Part shown: positions 52,059-61,001 of the stretch, in pieces
Layout of the letters: every line of letters starts with the position of its first letter
Position numbering within the stretch: the stretch's first letter is position 1
Assembly (NCBI GenBank): GCA_963724975.1
Contig: CAVRXB010000008.1
Coordinates: forward strand, 186,001-250,000
Length of the DNA stretch: 64,000 bases
Direction of reading: 5' to 3'
Source: CAIWHR01 sp963724975
GTDB taxonomy: Bacteria; Pseudomonadota; Gammaproteobacteria; Burkholderiales; Casimicrobiaceae
Notes under the pieces: model-generated
Database searches by the model: none
What the model was told of the DNA's origin: nothing
The model's input: the letters and a program-made list of their open reading frames with translations, nothing else
Translations under genes and position numbers: made by a program

Positions 52059-53474
52059 ATGACTCCACGCACCGATGTGCGCCCAGCACGCCCGGATGCC
52101 CGCGACGTCGCGGACCTCGTGACACGGCTGGCGGCGGATTATGGTGACCGCGCGGTGACCACGCGAGCGATCCGCGAAGGCCACAGCCACGGCGAAGGCC
52201 TCGCCGATGCCGCGCTGCCCGATGTCGTCGTGTTCCCGCAGACGAACGAAGAGGTCGCGGCGATCGTCAGTCTTTGCTACGCCGCGCGCGTCCCGGTGAT
52301 CGCATTCGGTGTCGGCACGTCGCTCGAAGGCCATGTCGCCGCGCTGTCGGGCGGCGTTTGCGTCGATCTGTCGCGGATGGATCGGGTGCTCGAGGTCAAT
52401 GCTGAAGACCTCGATTGCCGCGTGCAGGCTGGCGTTACTCGCGAGCAGGTGAATGCCGAGCTCAAAGGCACCGGACTCTTCTTCCCGATCGATCCCGGTG
52501 CCAATGCCACCATCGGCGGCATGACGGCGACGCGCGCTTCGGGAACCAACGCCGTGCGGTACGGCACGATGCGCGAAAACGTGCTCGGACTCACCGTGAT
52601 CACGAGCGACGGGCGGATCATCCGCACCGGCGGCCGCGCGCGGAAATCGAGCGCCGGCTACGACCTGACGCGGCTCTTCGTCGGTTCCGAAGGCACGCTC
52701 GGGATCATCACCGAGATTCAGCTACGCCTCTACGGGGTACCCGAAGCGATGGCGGCGGCGGTCTGCCAGTTCCCGGACCTCGAGAATGCGACTCGGACGG
52801 TGATCACGGCGATGCAGTGCGGGATCCCGGTCGCCCGGATCGAGTTGCTCGACGATGTTCAGATGCGCGCGTGCATCCGCTACTCGAAGCTCGAAGGCCT
52901 CGATGAAAAACCGACGTTGTTTTTCGAATTCCACGGCAGTGAGACGGGCGTAGCCGAGCAGGCCGCGCAGATGCAGGCAATCGCAGAGGAGCACGAAGGG
53001 AGCGCGTTCGAGTGGGCGACCAAGCCCGAGGATCGTTCGCGGCTGTGGAAGGCCCGCCATGCGGCCTATTACGCGGCGATGGCTCTCGTGCCGGGCACGC
53101 AGGGATTCGCCACCGACGCGTGCGTGCCGATCTCCCGGCTCGCCGACTGCATTCTCGAGACCAAGGCCGATGTCGAAGCGAGCGGCCTCGTGGCGCCCAT
53201 CGTCGGTCATGTCGGCGACGGCAATTTCCATCTGGTCGTACTGTTCGATCCGAACGACCCGGATCAGCGCGCGAAGGCCGAAGCGCTCGCCGAACGTGTT
53301 TCGATGCGCGCTATTGCGATGGGTGGCACGTGCACGGGCGAACACGGGATCGGCGTGCACAAGCTCGGCGCTCTCGTTGTCGAGCACGGCGATGCGGTCG
53401 ACCTGATGCGCACGGTCAAGCGCGCGCTCGATCCGCACGGAATCATGAATCCGGGCAAGACGGTCCCGAACTGA
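52059..53474 (+). CDS. FAD-binding oxidase, D-lactate dehydrogenase (cytochrome)-like
   Basis: A 471-residue FAD-linked oxidase of the Dld/GlcD family: P-V-I-A-F-G-V-G-T-S-L-E-G-H near residue 80, P-I-D-P-G-A-N-A-T-I-G-G-M near 145, G-S-E-G-T-L-G-I-I-T-E near 209, H-V-G-D-G-N-F-H near 386 and G-E-H-G-I-G-V near 428. The G-T-S-L-E-G-H signature is typical of mitochondrial-type D-lactate dehydrogenase rather than GlcD (S-L-S-G-G). It probably oxidises D-lactate or another 2-hydroxyacid. ATG 52059 follows 5 bases after element E's TA flank. Confidence 0.91.
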   Translation: MTPRTDVRPARPDARDVADLVTRLAADYGDRAVTTRAIREGHSHGEGLADAALPDVVVFPQTNEEVAAIVSLCYAARVPVIAFGVGTSLEGHVAALSGGVCVDLSRMDRVLEVNAEDLDCRVQAGVTREQVNAELKGTGLFFPIDPGANATIGGMTATRASGTNAVRYGTMRENVLGLTVITSDGRIIRTGGRARKSSAGYDLTRLFVGSEGTLGIITEIQLRLYGVPEAMAAAVCQFPDLENATRTVITAMQCGIPVARIELLDDVQMRACIRYSKLEGLDEKPTLFFEFHGSETGVAEQAAQMQAIAEEHEGSAFEWATKPEDRSRLWKARHAAYYAAMALVPGTQGFATDACVPISRLADCILETKADVEASGLVAPIVGHVGDGNFHLVVLFDPNDPDQRAKAEALAERVSMRAIAMGGTCTGEHGIGVHKLGALVVEHGDAVDLMRTVKRALDPHGIMNPGKTVPN

Positions 53475-53482
53475 GGGCTGCG

Positions 53483-54181
53483 ATGTATACGCTCTACCTC
53501 GGCAACAAGAATTACTCGACATGGTCGCTGCGCGGATGGCTCGCCGCTAAATTGTCCGGCGCGCCGTTTCGCGAGGTGATGGTCACGCTGTCGGGCACTT
53601 ACAACGTGGAGTGGCGGCGTTTCTCGCCGACCGCGCGCGTTCCCGCGCTGCACGACGGCGACGTCGTGGTGTGGGATTCGCTCGCCATCGCCGAATATCT
53701 CGCCGAACGGCATCCCGGCATGTGGCCCGCCGATGCGTCCGCACGCGCGTACGCCCGGTCCATCGCGTGCGAAATGCACTCTGGGTTCTCTCACCTGCGA
53801 AACGACATGACAATGTGCATCCGCGAGCGGGTCGACGTGCGGCCCTGGTCGCCGGAACTTGTGACAGACATCGCCCGCGTCGTCGAAATCTGGACTGAGT
53901 CACGGGAGCGCTTCGGCAAGGATGGGCCCTATCTGATGGGTGCCTTTACGCTCGCCGATGTGTTCTACGCGCCGGTTTCGTTCCGGTTCCGCACGTATGG
54001 CGTGACGCTTGCAGGCACTGCGGCCGCTTACCTCGACGCGCTTGCCGCGCATCCGTTCGTGCGCGAGTGGGAAGCGGCGGCGCGCGCAGAAACGACGATC
54101 ATCGATGCCGACGAGCCCCGGCTGATTTACCGTGACAAGATCGCGTCGCTCTCCGCAGGCGGGGCCGCCGGCCCCCCATGA
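53483..54181 (+). CDS. Glutathione S-transferase family protein
   Basis: A 232-residue GST-fold protein. Thioredoxin-like N-terminus Y-L-G-N-K-N-Y-S-T-W-S-L-R-G-W near residue 5, R-V-P-A-L near 52 (cis-proline) and D-S-L-A-I-A-E-Y-L near 64 for glutathione binding, then a helical C-terminal domain. It sits 8 bases after the D-lactate oxidase gene and overlaps glcE by ATGA, so it is part of the operon. Its role there is unknown; protection against reactive aldehydes such as glyoxylate is speculation. Confidence 0.9.
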   Translation: MYTLYLGNKNYSTWSLRGWLAAKLSGAPFREVMVTLSGTYNVEWRRFSPTARVPALHDGDVVVWDSLAIAEYLAERHPGMWPADASARAYARSIACEMHSGFSHLRNDMTMCIRERVDVRPWSPELVTDIARVVEIWTESRERFGKDGPYLMGAFTLADVFYAPVSFRFRTYGVTLAGTAAAYLDALAAHPFVREWEAAARAETTIIDADEPRLIYRDKIASLSAGGAAGPP

Positions 54182-55266
54182 TGGAGGCCGTGATCGCGAA
54201 CTGGCAGGCGCGGATTCGCGCGGCGGTCGCTGCCGGCGCGCCGCTGCGCATCCGCGGCGGCGGCACCAAGGATTTCTACGGCCAGGCGCTTGCGGGTGAC
54301 GTGCTCGACACCACCGCGTGCGAAGGCATCGTCGACTACGATCCGACGGAGCTCGTGATTACCGTGCGCGCCGGCACGCGGCTCGCTCATGTCGAGAGGA
54401 CGATGCGCGCCGAAGGCCAGATGATCGCCTGCGAGCCGCCGCGTTTTGGCGAGGAGGCGACGATCGGCGGCTTCGTCGCGGCCGGGCTTTCGGGTCCGCG
54501 CCGGCCTTACGCGGGTGCCGTGCGCGATCTCGTCCTCGGCATCCGCATTGTCGACGGCAAGGGCGACGACCTGCGCTTCGGTGGGCGGGTCATGAAGAAC
54601 GTCGCGGGCTTCGACGTTGCGCGCCTCATGACGGGCGCGCTCGGCACGCTTGGCGTCATCAGTGAAGTTTCCCTGCGGTGCATGCCGATGCCGAAGGCGG
54701 AAACGACACGCGTGCTCCAATGCTCCGCCGATGAGGCTATCCGCATGACGAACGAGTGGGGCGGCAAGCCGCTCCCGATTACGGCGACCTGCTATCACGC
54801 GGGTCGGCTCGCGGTACGGCTGTCGGGCACGGCGGCGGCGGTCGAGGCGGCCGTTGCGAAAATCGGCGGGATGGCGCTGCCGAACAACGACCGCGGCGGC
54901 GCATTCTGGCGCAGCATCCGCGAGCAGACGCAACCTTTCTTTCTCGCCGCCGCGAGTCCGGGTTCTACGCTGTGGCGTCTGTCGGTGAAGCCGACGGCGC
55001 CCTACACGGATCTCGACGGTGATCAACTGATCGAATGGGGTGGTGCGTTGCGCTGGCTGCACGCGAGCGATGGCCCGAGTGCCGCGCGCGTCCGCGAATG
55101 GGCGAGCGGGCATGGCGGGCACGCGACGCTGTATCGTGCCGCCGACAAGGCGCCGGGCGTCTTCCAGCTGCTTCCCGAATCGCTGCACGCGCTGCATCGG
55201 CGGCTCAAGGCGGCGTTCGATCCGGCAGGCGTACTCAATCCCGGCCGCCTGTATCCGGATTTCTGA
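54178..55266 (+). CDS. glcE: Glycolate oxidase subunit GlcE
   Basis: A 362-residue FAD-binding subunit, shorter than GlcD as expected. The PCMH domain begins L-R-I-R-G-G-G-T-K-D-F-Y near residue 22; E-P-P-R-F-G-E-E-A-T-I-G-G near 86 and G-A-L-G-T-L-G-V-I-S-E near 155 follow. The C-terminus L-K-A-A-F-D-P-A-G-V-L-N-P-G-R-L-Y is family typical. It is needed with GlcD and GlcF for glycolate oxidation. ATG 54178 overlaps the GST gene; ATG 54181 is the next codon. Confidence 0.94.
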   Translation: MMEAVIANWQARIRAAVAAGAPLRIRGGGTKDFYGQALAGDVLDTTACEGIVDYDPTELVITVRAGTRLAHVERTMRAEGQMIACEPPRFGEEATIGGFVAAGLSGPRRPYAGAVRDLVLGIRIVDGKGDDLRFGGRVMKNVAGFDVARLMTGALGTLGVISEVSLRCMPMPKAETTRVLQCSADEAIRMTNEWGGKPLPITATCYHAGRLAVRLSGTAAAVEAAVAKIGGMALPNNDRGGAFWRSIREQTQPFFLAAASPGSTLWRLSVKPTAPYTDLDGDQLIEWGGALRWLHASDGPSAARVREWASGHGGHATLYRAADKAPGVFQLLPESLHALHRRLKAAFDPAGVLNPGRLYPDF

Positions 55267-55276
55267 GCGGATCCAC

Positions 55277-56524
55277 GTGCAAACCGCGCTCGCCGATTTC
55301 ATCAAGGACACACCTGACGGCCGCGAAGCGGACGAGATCCTGCGCAGCTGCGTGCATTGCGGTTTTTGTCTTGCCACGTGCCCTACCTATCAGCTGCTGG
55401 GCGATGAACTCGACGGCCCCCGCGGACGCATCTATCTCATGAAGCAGGTGCTCGAGGGTGCCGCGGCCACGGAGAAAACGCAGCTGCATCTCGATCGTTG
55501 CCTCACTTGCCGGTCCTGCGAAACGACGTGTCCTTCGGGCGTCAAATATGGCCGCCTGCTCGACATCGGGCGTCACATCGTCGACAAGCAAGTCGGACGA
55601 TCGCAAGCGGCGCGCGCCGGCCGCTTCGCAATCCTCGCCGGCTTGCTTTCCGGTCCGCTGTTCGCGGCCGCGCTTTCGCTGGGCCGTCTCGTGAAGCCCG
55701 TGCTTCCACGAGAGATCGGGTCCGGCATTCCCGATCGGCTGCCCGCGGGCAAGTGGCCGGACGCGCGGCATCCGCGCAGGATGATCGTGCCCGTCGGTTG
55801 CGTACAAGCTGCGCTCTCACCGATCATCGACTCGGCGATGGCGCGCGTGCTCGACCGCATCGGGATTTCGCTCGTTCGCGTGTCCGGAGGCGGCTGCTGC
55901 GGCGCGCTGCCCTATCATCTGGGCGAGCAGGAGCGCGCGGTGGACATCGTCAAGCGCAACATCGACGCATGGTGGCCTCACATCGAGCAGGGTGCTGAGG
56001 CGATCGTCGTCACGGCAAGCGGATGCGGCGTGATGGTCAAGGACTACGGCCACTTGTTGCGGCTCGATGCCAATTATGCAGCGAAGGCGAAAAAGATCTC
56101 TGAGCTTGCGCGCGATACCGTCGAGGTGGTTGCCGCGGAATGGGCGCGAATCGCACCCAAGGTCGCAATGGACCTGGGATCGCGCAAGGTGGCCTTTCAT
56201 TCGCCATGTACGCTGCAGCATGGGATGAAGCTCAAGGGTCGGGTCGAGGAAATACTCCATGCGTTGGGGCTCGAGCTCACGACCGTCCCCGACGCGCATC
56301 TGTGCTGCGGTTCCGCCGGCACGTATTCGATCCTGCAACCCGAGCTTTCGATTGCGCTGCGAACGAAGAAGCTCGCGGCGCTCGAGTCGGGGCAGCCGGA
56401 AGTGATCGCGTCCGCCAACATCGGTTGCATCATGCATCTCGCTGAAGGCGCATCGGTCAAGGTGCGCCACTGGATCGAGCTTCTCGATTCGCGAATGGTA
56501 GGCGGCCCGCGCTCGCCCGCATGA
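55277..56524 (+). CDS. glcF: Glycolate oxidase iron-sulfur subunit GlcF
   Basis: A 415-residue protein from GTG 55277. Two [4Fe-4S] motifs are present: C-V-H-C-G-F-C-L-A-T-C-P near residue 25 and C-L-T-C-R-S-C-E-T-T-C-P near 75, followed by two cysteine-rich CCG domains (G-G-G-C-C-G-A-L near 206, L-C-C-G-S-A-G near 340). It passes electrons from the GlcDE flavins to the membrane. Order E then F, 10 bases apart, is standard. The downstream thioesterase overlaps its stop. Confidence 0.95.
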   Translation: MQTALADFIKDTPDGREADEILRSCVHCGFCLATCPTYQLLGDELDGPRGRIYLMKQVLEGAAATEKTQLHLDRCLTCRSCETTCPSGVKYGRLLDIGRHIVDKQVGRSQAARAGRFAILAGLLSGPLFAAALSLGRLVKPVLPREIGSGIPDRLPAGKWPDARHPRRMIVPVGCVQAALSPIIDSAMARVLDRIGISLVRVSGGGCCGALPYHLGEQERAVDIVKRNIDAWWPHIEQGAEAIVVTASGCGVMVKDYGHLLRLDANYAAKAKKISELARDTVEVVAAEWARIAPKVAMDLGSRKVAFHSPCTLQHGMKLKGRVEEILHALGLELTTVPDAHLCCGSAGTYSILQPELSIALRTKKLAALESGQPEVIASANIGCIMHLAEGASVKVRHWIELLDSRMVGGPRSPA

Positions 56525-56988
56525 CGCAAGACGCGACGAAAACCGCAGCGCCCGCCGCCGGACTGCGCGCCGGGTATCGCCGCTTCCTGTCAATTCCATC
56601 GCGCTGGATGGACAACGATTGCTACGGCCACATCAACAATGTGACCTACTATTCGTATTTCGACACTGCGGTGAATCAGCACCTGATCGTGGACGGTGGC
56701 CTTGATATCGCCGGGGGACCCGCCATCGGCCTCGTGGCCGAAACGATGTGCCGGTTCCGAAAGCCATTGTCGTTTCCCGATATCATCGACGCCGGCTTGC
56801 GCGTCGTGAAGATCGGGACGTCGTCGGTGCGCTACGAGATCGGACTGTTTCAGCAAGGGGATGACGAGCCGGCAGCAACCGGTTATTTCGTTCACGTATG
56901 GGTGGATCGCGTAACCAGTCGCCCGGTGCCTGTGCCCTCGGCTATTCGCGCGGTGCTCGAGCGGCTGGTCGCGGAACGGACCGGATGA
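56521..56988 (+). CDS. Acyl-CoA thioesterase, hotdog fold (4-hydroxybenzoyl-CoA thioesterase-like)
   Basis: A 155-residue hotdog protein overlapping glcF by ATGA. R-W-M-D-N-D-C-Y-G-H-I-N-N-V-T-Y-Y-S-Y-F near residue 29 is the classic active-site segment with aspartate and H-I-N-N-V. It cleaves acyl-CoA thioesters; the substrate is not evident. Co-transcription with the glycolate genes may be incidental. Confidence 0.9.
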   Translation: MTQDATKTAAPAAGLRAGYRRFLSIPSRWMDNDCYGHINNVTYYSYFDTAVNQHLIVDGGLDIAGGPAIGLVAETMCRFRKPLSFPDIIDAGLRVVKIGTSSVRYEIGLFQQGDDEPAATGYFVHVWVDRVTSRPVPVPSAIRAVLERLVAERTG

Positions 56989-56998
56989 CGGCGGATTC

Positions 56999-57529
56999 GT
57001 GCGGGCGGTTGCATTGATTCCGAGCGCTACAACATCGCCGCCGACGATCGTCGAATGCGCGCCGATGACAAGCGCAACACGCGGCGAAGCGGAAGCGCTG
57101 CTCGCGGGCTTCTTGCGCGGCGACGCGCATTATCTCGCCTCGAGCGCCGCTTATGGCGATGGCGGCAGGCAGGCGCTGGCGCGAGCGCTCGATCTTTTTC
57201 TCGCGCACCCCGAAATCGGGTTCGTCTGGATTGCGCGCACGACGGCCGACGCGCCGACGGCTGTCGGCGTATGCGTCGTCTGTTACGCGATCTCCACGTC
57301 GCGCGGGACGTTCGTGGCAAAACTCGACGACGTGACGATCCCTGACGTCTGGCAGGGCCGCGGCGTCGGAGCGGCGATGCTGCGCGGACTCGCGTCCCAT
57401 CTACGCGAGCGCGGGATCACGCGCATCGACTTCGCCTGTCATCGCGACAACTCGAGGGCGTGGCGCTTCTATGAGCGGCTGGGTTTCCAACCGCTCGACG
57501 AGGAGCGCATCTCGCTCCTAATTGCTTGA
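56999..57529 (+). CDS. GNAT family N-acetyltransferase
   Basis: Up to 176 residues from GTG 56999; ATG 57065 would give 154 residues and removes an unconserved N-terminus. Acetyl-CoA motif V-W-Q-G-R-G-V-G-A-A-M-L near residue 118 and the motif B segment H-R-D-N-S-R-A-W-R-F-Y-E-R-L-G-F near 150 define the fold. It lies between a thioesterase and ispD. The acetyl acceptor cannot be told. Confidence 0.86.
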   Translation: MRAVALIPSATTSPPTIVECAPMTSATRGEAEALLAGFLRGDAHYLASSAAYGDGGRQALARALDLFLAHPEIGFVWIARTTADAPTAVGVCVVCYAISTSRGTFVAKLDDVTIPDVWQGRGVGAAMLRGLASHLRERGITRIDFACHRDNSRAWRFYERLGFQPLDEERISLLIA

Positions 57530-57540
57530 GAACAGGTGCG

Positions 57541-58266
57541 ATGGCTGAGCGCGCACGTATGGTGGCTCTCGTTCCAGCGGCTGGGGGCGGCCGCCGCTTC
57601 GGAGGTGAGGCGCCCAAGCAATACGCGCTGCTTGCGGGTCGCGCACTTCTCGCGTGCACGCTGGATCGCCTGGCGACCGCACTGTCGCCGCTACCTGTCG
57701 TGGTGGCGCTCGCGCCGGACGACAATTACTACGATGCCGTTATCGGCCAGCGCGGCGGCGTGGAAACGCTGCGCTGCGGCGGCGACACGCGCGCCGCGAC
57801 CGTGGCCAACGCGCTTGCCTCGCTGGCGGCGCGATGCAGCGATGACGATTGGGTTCTGGTCCACGATGCAGCGCGGCCGTGCGTCCCGGTGGACGCCGTA
57901 CTGCGTCTGACGGCTGAAGTGGGCGCGGACCCCGTCGGTGGACTGCTCGCCGTTCGCATTGCCGACACGCTGAAGCGTGAGGATCCGGTGCATTCCGGCC
58001 GCGTGCTCCGTACTGAAGAGCGCGCCGGCATCTGGCAGGCGCAGACGCCCCAGATGTTCCGCTTCGGCATCCTGCGCGCCGCGTTCGGATTGCCAGGCGC
58101 ACTCGCGACGACCGACGAGGCGCAAGCCGTCGAGGCGCTCGCGGGCACAGGCGTGTGCGCACGACCGCGACTCGTCACCGGCAGCGCGCAGAACGTGAAG
58201 GTCACGTATCCTTCCGATCTCGCGCTCGCGGCTGCCATCCTCGCGACGCAGGAGACTCCGCCATGA
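57541..58266 (+). CDS. ispD: 2-C-methyl-D-erythritol 4-phosphate cytidylyltransferase
   Basis: A 241-residue nucleotidyltransferase from ATG 57541; a TTG at 57526 overlapping the upstream stop is also in frame. P-A-A-G-G-G-R-R-F-G near residue 8 with P-K-Q-Y following is the CTP-binding signature, V-H-D-A-A-R-P-C near 103, T-D-E-A near 187. It makes CDP-methylerythritol in the non-mevalonate isoprenoid pathway. ispF overlaps its stop (ATGA), a conserved pair. Confidence 0.96.
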   Translation: MAERARMVALVPAAGGGRRFGGEAPKQYALLAGRALLACTLDRLATALSPLPVVVALAPDDNYYDAVIGQRGGVETLRCGGDTRAATVANALASLAARCSDDDWVLVHDAARPCVPVDAVLRLTAEVGADPVGGLLAVRIADTLKREDPVHSGRVLRTEERAGIWQAQTPQMFRFGILRAAFGLPGALATTDEAQAVEALAGTGVCARPRLVTGSAQNVKVTYPSDLALAAAILATQETPP

Positions 58267-58742
58267 CCATCCGCATCGGCAACGGCTTCGATGTGCATGC
58301 GCTTGTTGCCGGACGCCGCCTCGTACTGGGTGGCGTGACGATTCCCTACGAGCTTGGCCTCGACGGACACTCGGATGCCGACGCTTTGCTGCACGCGATC
58401 ATCGACGCCATTCTGGGGGCGCTCGCATTGGGCGACATCGGTGCGCATTTTCCCGACAGCGATGCACGATGGAAAGACGCCGACAGCCGCGTGTTGTTGC
58501 GCCGTGTCGCGGACCTTGCCACCGCCCAGGGATTTGCGGTCGAGAACCTCGACACGACGGTGATCGCGCAGGCGCCAAAGCTCGCTCCGCATGTGCCGCA
58601 AATGCGCGCCAACATCGCCGCCGACCTGGGCTGCGACGTCAAGCAGGTGAGCGTCAAGGCGACAACGACCGAACGGCTGGGATTTGCCGGACGCGGCGAA
58701 GGGATCGCCGCGCTTGCGACCGTGCTGCTGTTCGCGCGTTAA
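58263..58742 (+). CDS. ispF: 2-C-methyl-D-erythritol 2,4-cyclodiphosphate synthase
   Basis: A 159-residue trimeric zinc enzyme. R-I-G-N-G-F-D-V-H-A near residue 4 and L-D-G-H-S-D-A-D-A-L-L-H near 38 carry the zinc ligands; G-D-I-G-A-H-F-P-D near 61, and T-T-T-E-R-L-G-F-A-G-R-G-E-G-I-A near the end. It cyclises the IspE product and follows ispD directly. Convergent envZ ends 12 bases downstream. Confidence 0.97.
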   Translation: MTIRIGNGFDVHALVAGRRLVLGGVTIPYELGLDGHSDADALLHAIIDAILGALALGDIGAHFPDSDARWKDADSRVLLRRVADLATAQGFAVENLDTTVIAQAPKLAPHVPQMRANIAADLGCDVKQVSVKATTTERLGFAGRGEGIAALATVLLFAR

Positions 58743-58753
58743 GGGACTTCGTA

Positions 58754-60070
58754 TTACGGCGCCAGTGGAACGGCGACGCGCGCGATCGTGCCACCGCCAT
58801 CCCGCCGCAAGAGATCGAACGTGCCGCCGTGCAGACGCGCGATCCGATCGACGATCGCCAGCCCGAGACCGGCGCCCGCAACCCCGCTCGCGTTCGTGCG
58901 CGACGACGATGCCCTCGTGAATGGCTGCTTCAACCGTTCGACGTCCTTCGGCGCGATCCCGGGCCCGCGATCGGCGATCTCCAGCACGAATTTTCCGTTG
59001 GCGATCGTCGTAGTGACCTCCACCGGCGGCGCGCCATAGGCGAGCCCGTTGTCGATGAGGTTGGTGACGAGTCGCGAGAAAGCCGTTGCCCGCAGCGGCA
59101 CCGGCGGCAGCGGCTGCACCGTATACCTCACATCGCGGCCTGCGCGCGCGTACCGTTCGACGCAGGCGGCGACGAGCGCAACCGCGTCGCACGCTTCGAG
59201 CGCCGCGGCGCGGTCGGTCCGCGCGAATTCGAGGAATTGGCCGATGATGCGGTCCATCTCCTCGATGTCGGCAACCATCCCCGCCAGCGTGGCAGCGTCG
59301 CGTGTCTTCATCTCGGCGCCGAGCCGCAGACGGGCGAGGGGCGTGCGCAAGTCATGCGAAACCCCGGCAAGCAGCAACGCGCGATCCTGCTCGAGCTGAC
59401 GCAGGTTTGCTGCCATTGCGTTGACAGTGCGGTTCAGGCTCGCGATCTCGGATGGACCGCTCTCCGGCAACGGCGGCGGTGACTCGCCGCGTCCGACGCG
59501 CTCGACCGCGGCGTTGAGCTCGCGCAGCGGCCGGGCAAGGTAGCGGGCAAATCCGAACGCCGCAAGAAACAGGACAGCCGCAAGCGTCAAACTCCATATG
59601 ATCGGCCGCCAGGGCTCGTCGGCAACCCGTGGTCGCGGAGGAAGCGGAAAGCCGATCCAGTAACCGGCGTCGCTCGCCTGCACGCGCACGAAGAGCAGAC
59701 CGCGGCCAGGGGCTGCCCGCACCTGCGTTTCGGGCCCGAGTTGCTCTTTGAGACGCGCTTCGAGATCCTGCACTTGCGGCATCACCGGCGCGCCCGCACC
59801 CAGCAATGGCCGCTCGTTTTCCGGAACGATGCGAACGTCAAATTCGCGCCCGATGCGCCGGACGGTTTCGCGACGTTGCACGGCGTCCGACGATTCGAGC
59901 GCCGCGCGCACCGCCTGCAGCTGCGCGATCTTCGTATCGCCGAACGCGCGTTCGATCAGCGCGGCCCGGTCGTGGCGGAAGACCATGATCGTCGTCGCCA
60001 GCGCGATCGCGACGACAGCGAGCAAGAGCAGGGCCAGACGCCCGAACAGCGAACGAGGGTAGAGCGTCAC
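58754..60070 (-). CDS. envZ: Osmosensor-type histidine kinase EnvZ
   Basis: A 438-residue sensor kinase. Two transmembrane helices at about residues 10-30 and 155-175 bound a periplasmic domain, then a HAMP linker (A-R-P-L-R-E-L-N-A-A-V-E), the dimerisation/phosphoacceptor motif A-G-V-S-H-D-L-R-T-P-L-A-R near 243 and ATPase boxes N-L-I-D-N-G, D-R-G-P-G-I, G-L-G-L-A-I-V. S-H-D-L-R-T-P-L and the following sequence match EnvZ closely. It phosphorylates the OmpR regulator encoded 4 bases upstream in the same operon. Confidence 0.93.
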   Translation of the reverse strand: MTLYPRSLFGRLALLLLAVVAIALATTIMVFRHDRAALIERAFGDTKIAQLQAVRAALESSDAVQRRETVRRIGREFDVRIVPENERPLLGAGAPVMPQVQDLEARLKEQLGPETQVRAAPGRGLLFVRVQASDAGYWIGFPLPPRPRVADEPWRPIIWSLTLAAVLFLAAFGFARYLARPLRELNAAVERVGRGESPPPLPESGPSEIASLNRTVNAMAANLRQLEQDRALLLAGVSHDLRTPLARLRLGAEMKTRDAATLAGMVADIEEMDRIIGQFLEFARTDRAAALEACDAVALVAACVERYARAGRDVRYTVQPLPPVPLRATAFSRLVTNLIDNGLAYGAPPVEVTTTIANGKFVLEIADRGPGIAPKDVERLKQPFTRASSSRTNASGVAGAGLGLAIVDRIARLHGGTFDLLRRDGGGTIARVAVPLAP

Positions 60071-60074
60071 AAGC

Positions 60075-60824
60075 TCATGTCCCGGGGGCGGAAGGCGCCG
60101 GATCGTCGTCGTCAGGGACGAATACGTAGCCGAAACCCCACACGGTCTGTATATAGCGCGGGTTTGCGGGATCGGGTTCGATCAGCTTGCGCAACCTCGA
60201 TACCTGCACGTCGATCGCGCGATCGAACACGTCGTGATCGCGGCCGCGCGCGAGCAACATGAGTTTTTCGCGTGCCAGCGGCTGCCGGGGATGCTGCGCG
60301 AATACCTTGATCAGCGAGAATTCGCCAGTGGTGAGATGAATCGTATCGCTTCCATTGACGAGAGTGCGCGCGGCGAAGTCGAGCACGAACGGACCGAACG
60401 ACGATTTGCCTTCGGTCGCCGGCGCGCCGGGGGCGAGCCGCTCGGTATGGCGGCGCAACACGGCGTGAATGCGCGCCACGAGCTCGCGCGGGTTGAACGG
60501 CTTCGGCAGGTAGTCGTCGGCGCCCATCTCGAGGCCGACGATGCGGTCGACATCCTCGCCTTTGGCGGTGAGCATGATGATGGGCACGCTTTCACCGGCG
60601 CCGCGGAGTCGCCGGCATACCGAAAGCCCATCTTCGCCGGGCAGCATCAGGTCCAGGACGACAAGGTGTGGCGGATCGCGCTGCAATTTCTTGTCGATAT
60701 CGCGCGCGTCGGTAAGCGTCGCCACGTCGAACCCCTGCTCGGTGAGATAGCGTGACAGCAGGTCACGAAGGCGCACGTCATCGTCGACGACAAGGATTTT
60801 GGCGGGTGTGTTGCGAGCGGTCAT
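60075..60824 (-). CDS. ompR: Response regulator OmpR
   Basis: A 249-residue regulator. The receiver domain shows V-V-D-D-D-V-R-L-R, the phosphorylated aspartate in L-V-V-L-D-L-M-L-P-G-E-D-G near residue 58, and A-D-D-Y-L-P-K-P-F. The winged-helix C-terminus includes L-A-R-E-K-L-M-L-L-A-R-G-R and R-L-I-Q-T-V-W-G-F-G-Y-V-F region. It is strongly OmpR-like throughout. It is divergent from a Spy-like gene, and TGTAAC direct repeats lie between them. Confidence 0.95.
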   Translation of the reverse strand: MTARNTPAKILVVDDDVRLRDLLSRYLTEQGFDVATLTDARDIDKKLQRDPPHLVVLDLMLPGEDGLSVCRRLRGAGESVPIIMLTAKGEDVDRIVGLEMGADDYLPKPFNPRELVARIHAVLRRHTERLAPGAPATEGKSSFGPFVLDFAARTLVNGSDTIHLTTGEFSLIKVFAQHPRQPLAREKLMLLARGRDHDVFDRAIDVQVSRLRKLIEPDPANPRYIQTVWGFGYVFVPDDDDPAPSAPGT

Positions 60825-60866
60825 GGCGAATTAGACGATTGCCTGCCGACGCTGTGCAGCGCGACG

Positions 60867-60910
60867 TGTAACCAATTGTAACGCCGGTTGAGCGGCGCAA
60901 CGTCCGGTTG
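60867..60910. promoter_or_regulatory. Candidate OmpR binding sites between ompR and the Spy-like gene
   Basis: TGTAAC (60867-60872), four bases, TGTAAC (60877-60882): direct repeats with 10-bp period, the known OmpR half-site spacing. CCGGTTG occurs at 60884-60890 and again exactly 20 bases on at 60904-60910. The array lies 43 to 86 bases before the ompR start and about 100 bases before the divergent gene. Confidence 0.62.
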
Positions 60911-61001
60911 CAATCGAGAAGAAGGCTTCGCGGAACGAGGTGGCACAATCCTGTCCAACGCATGCAAGCGCCAAATCGGCGCAACTACGAAAGGATCGTT
61001 C

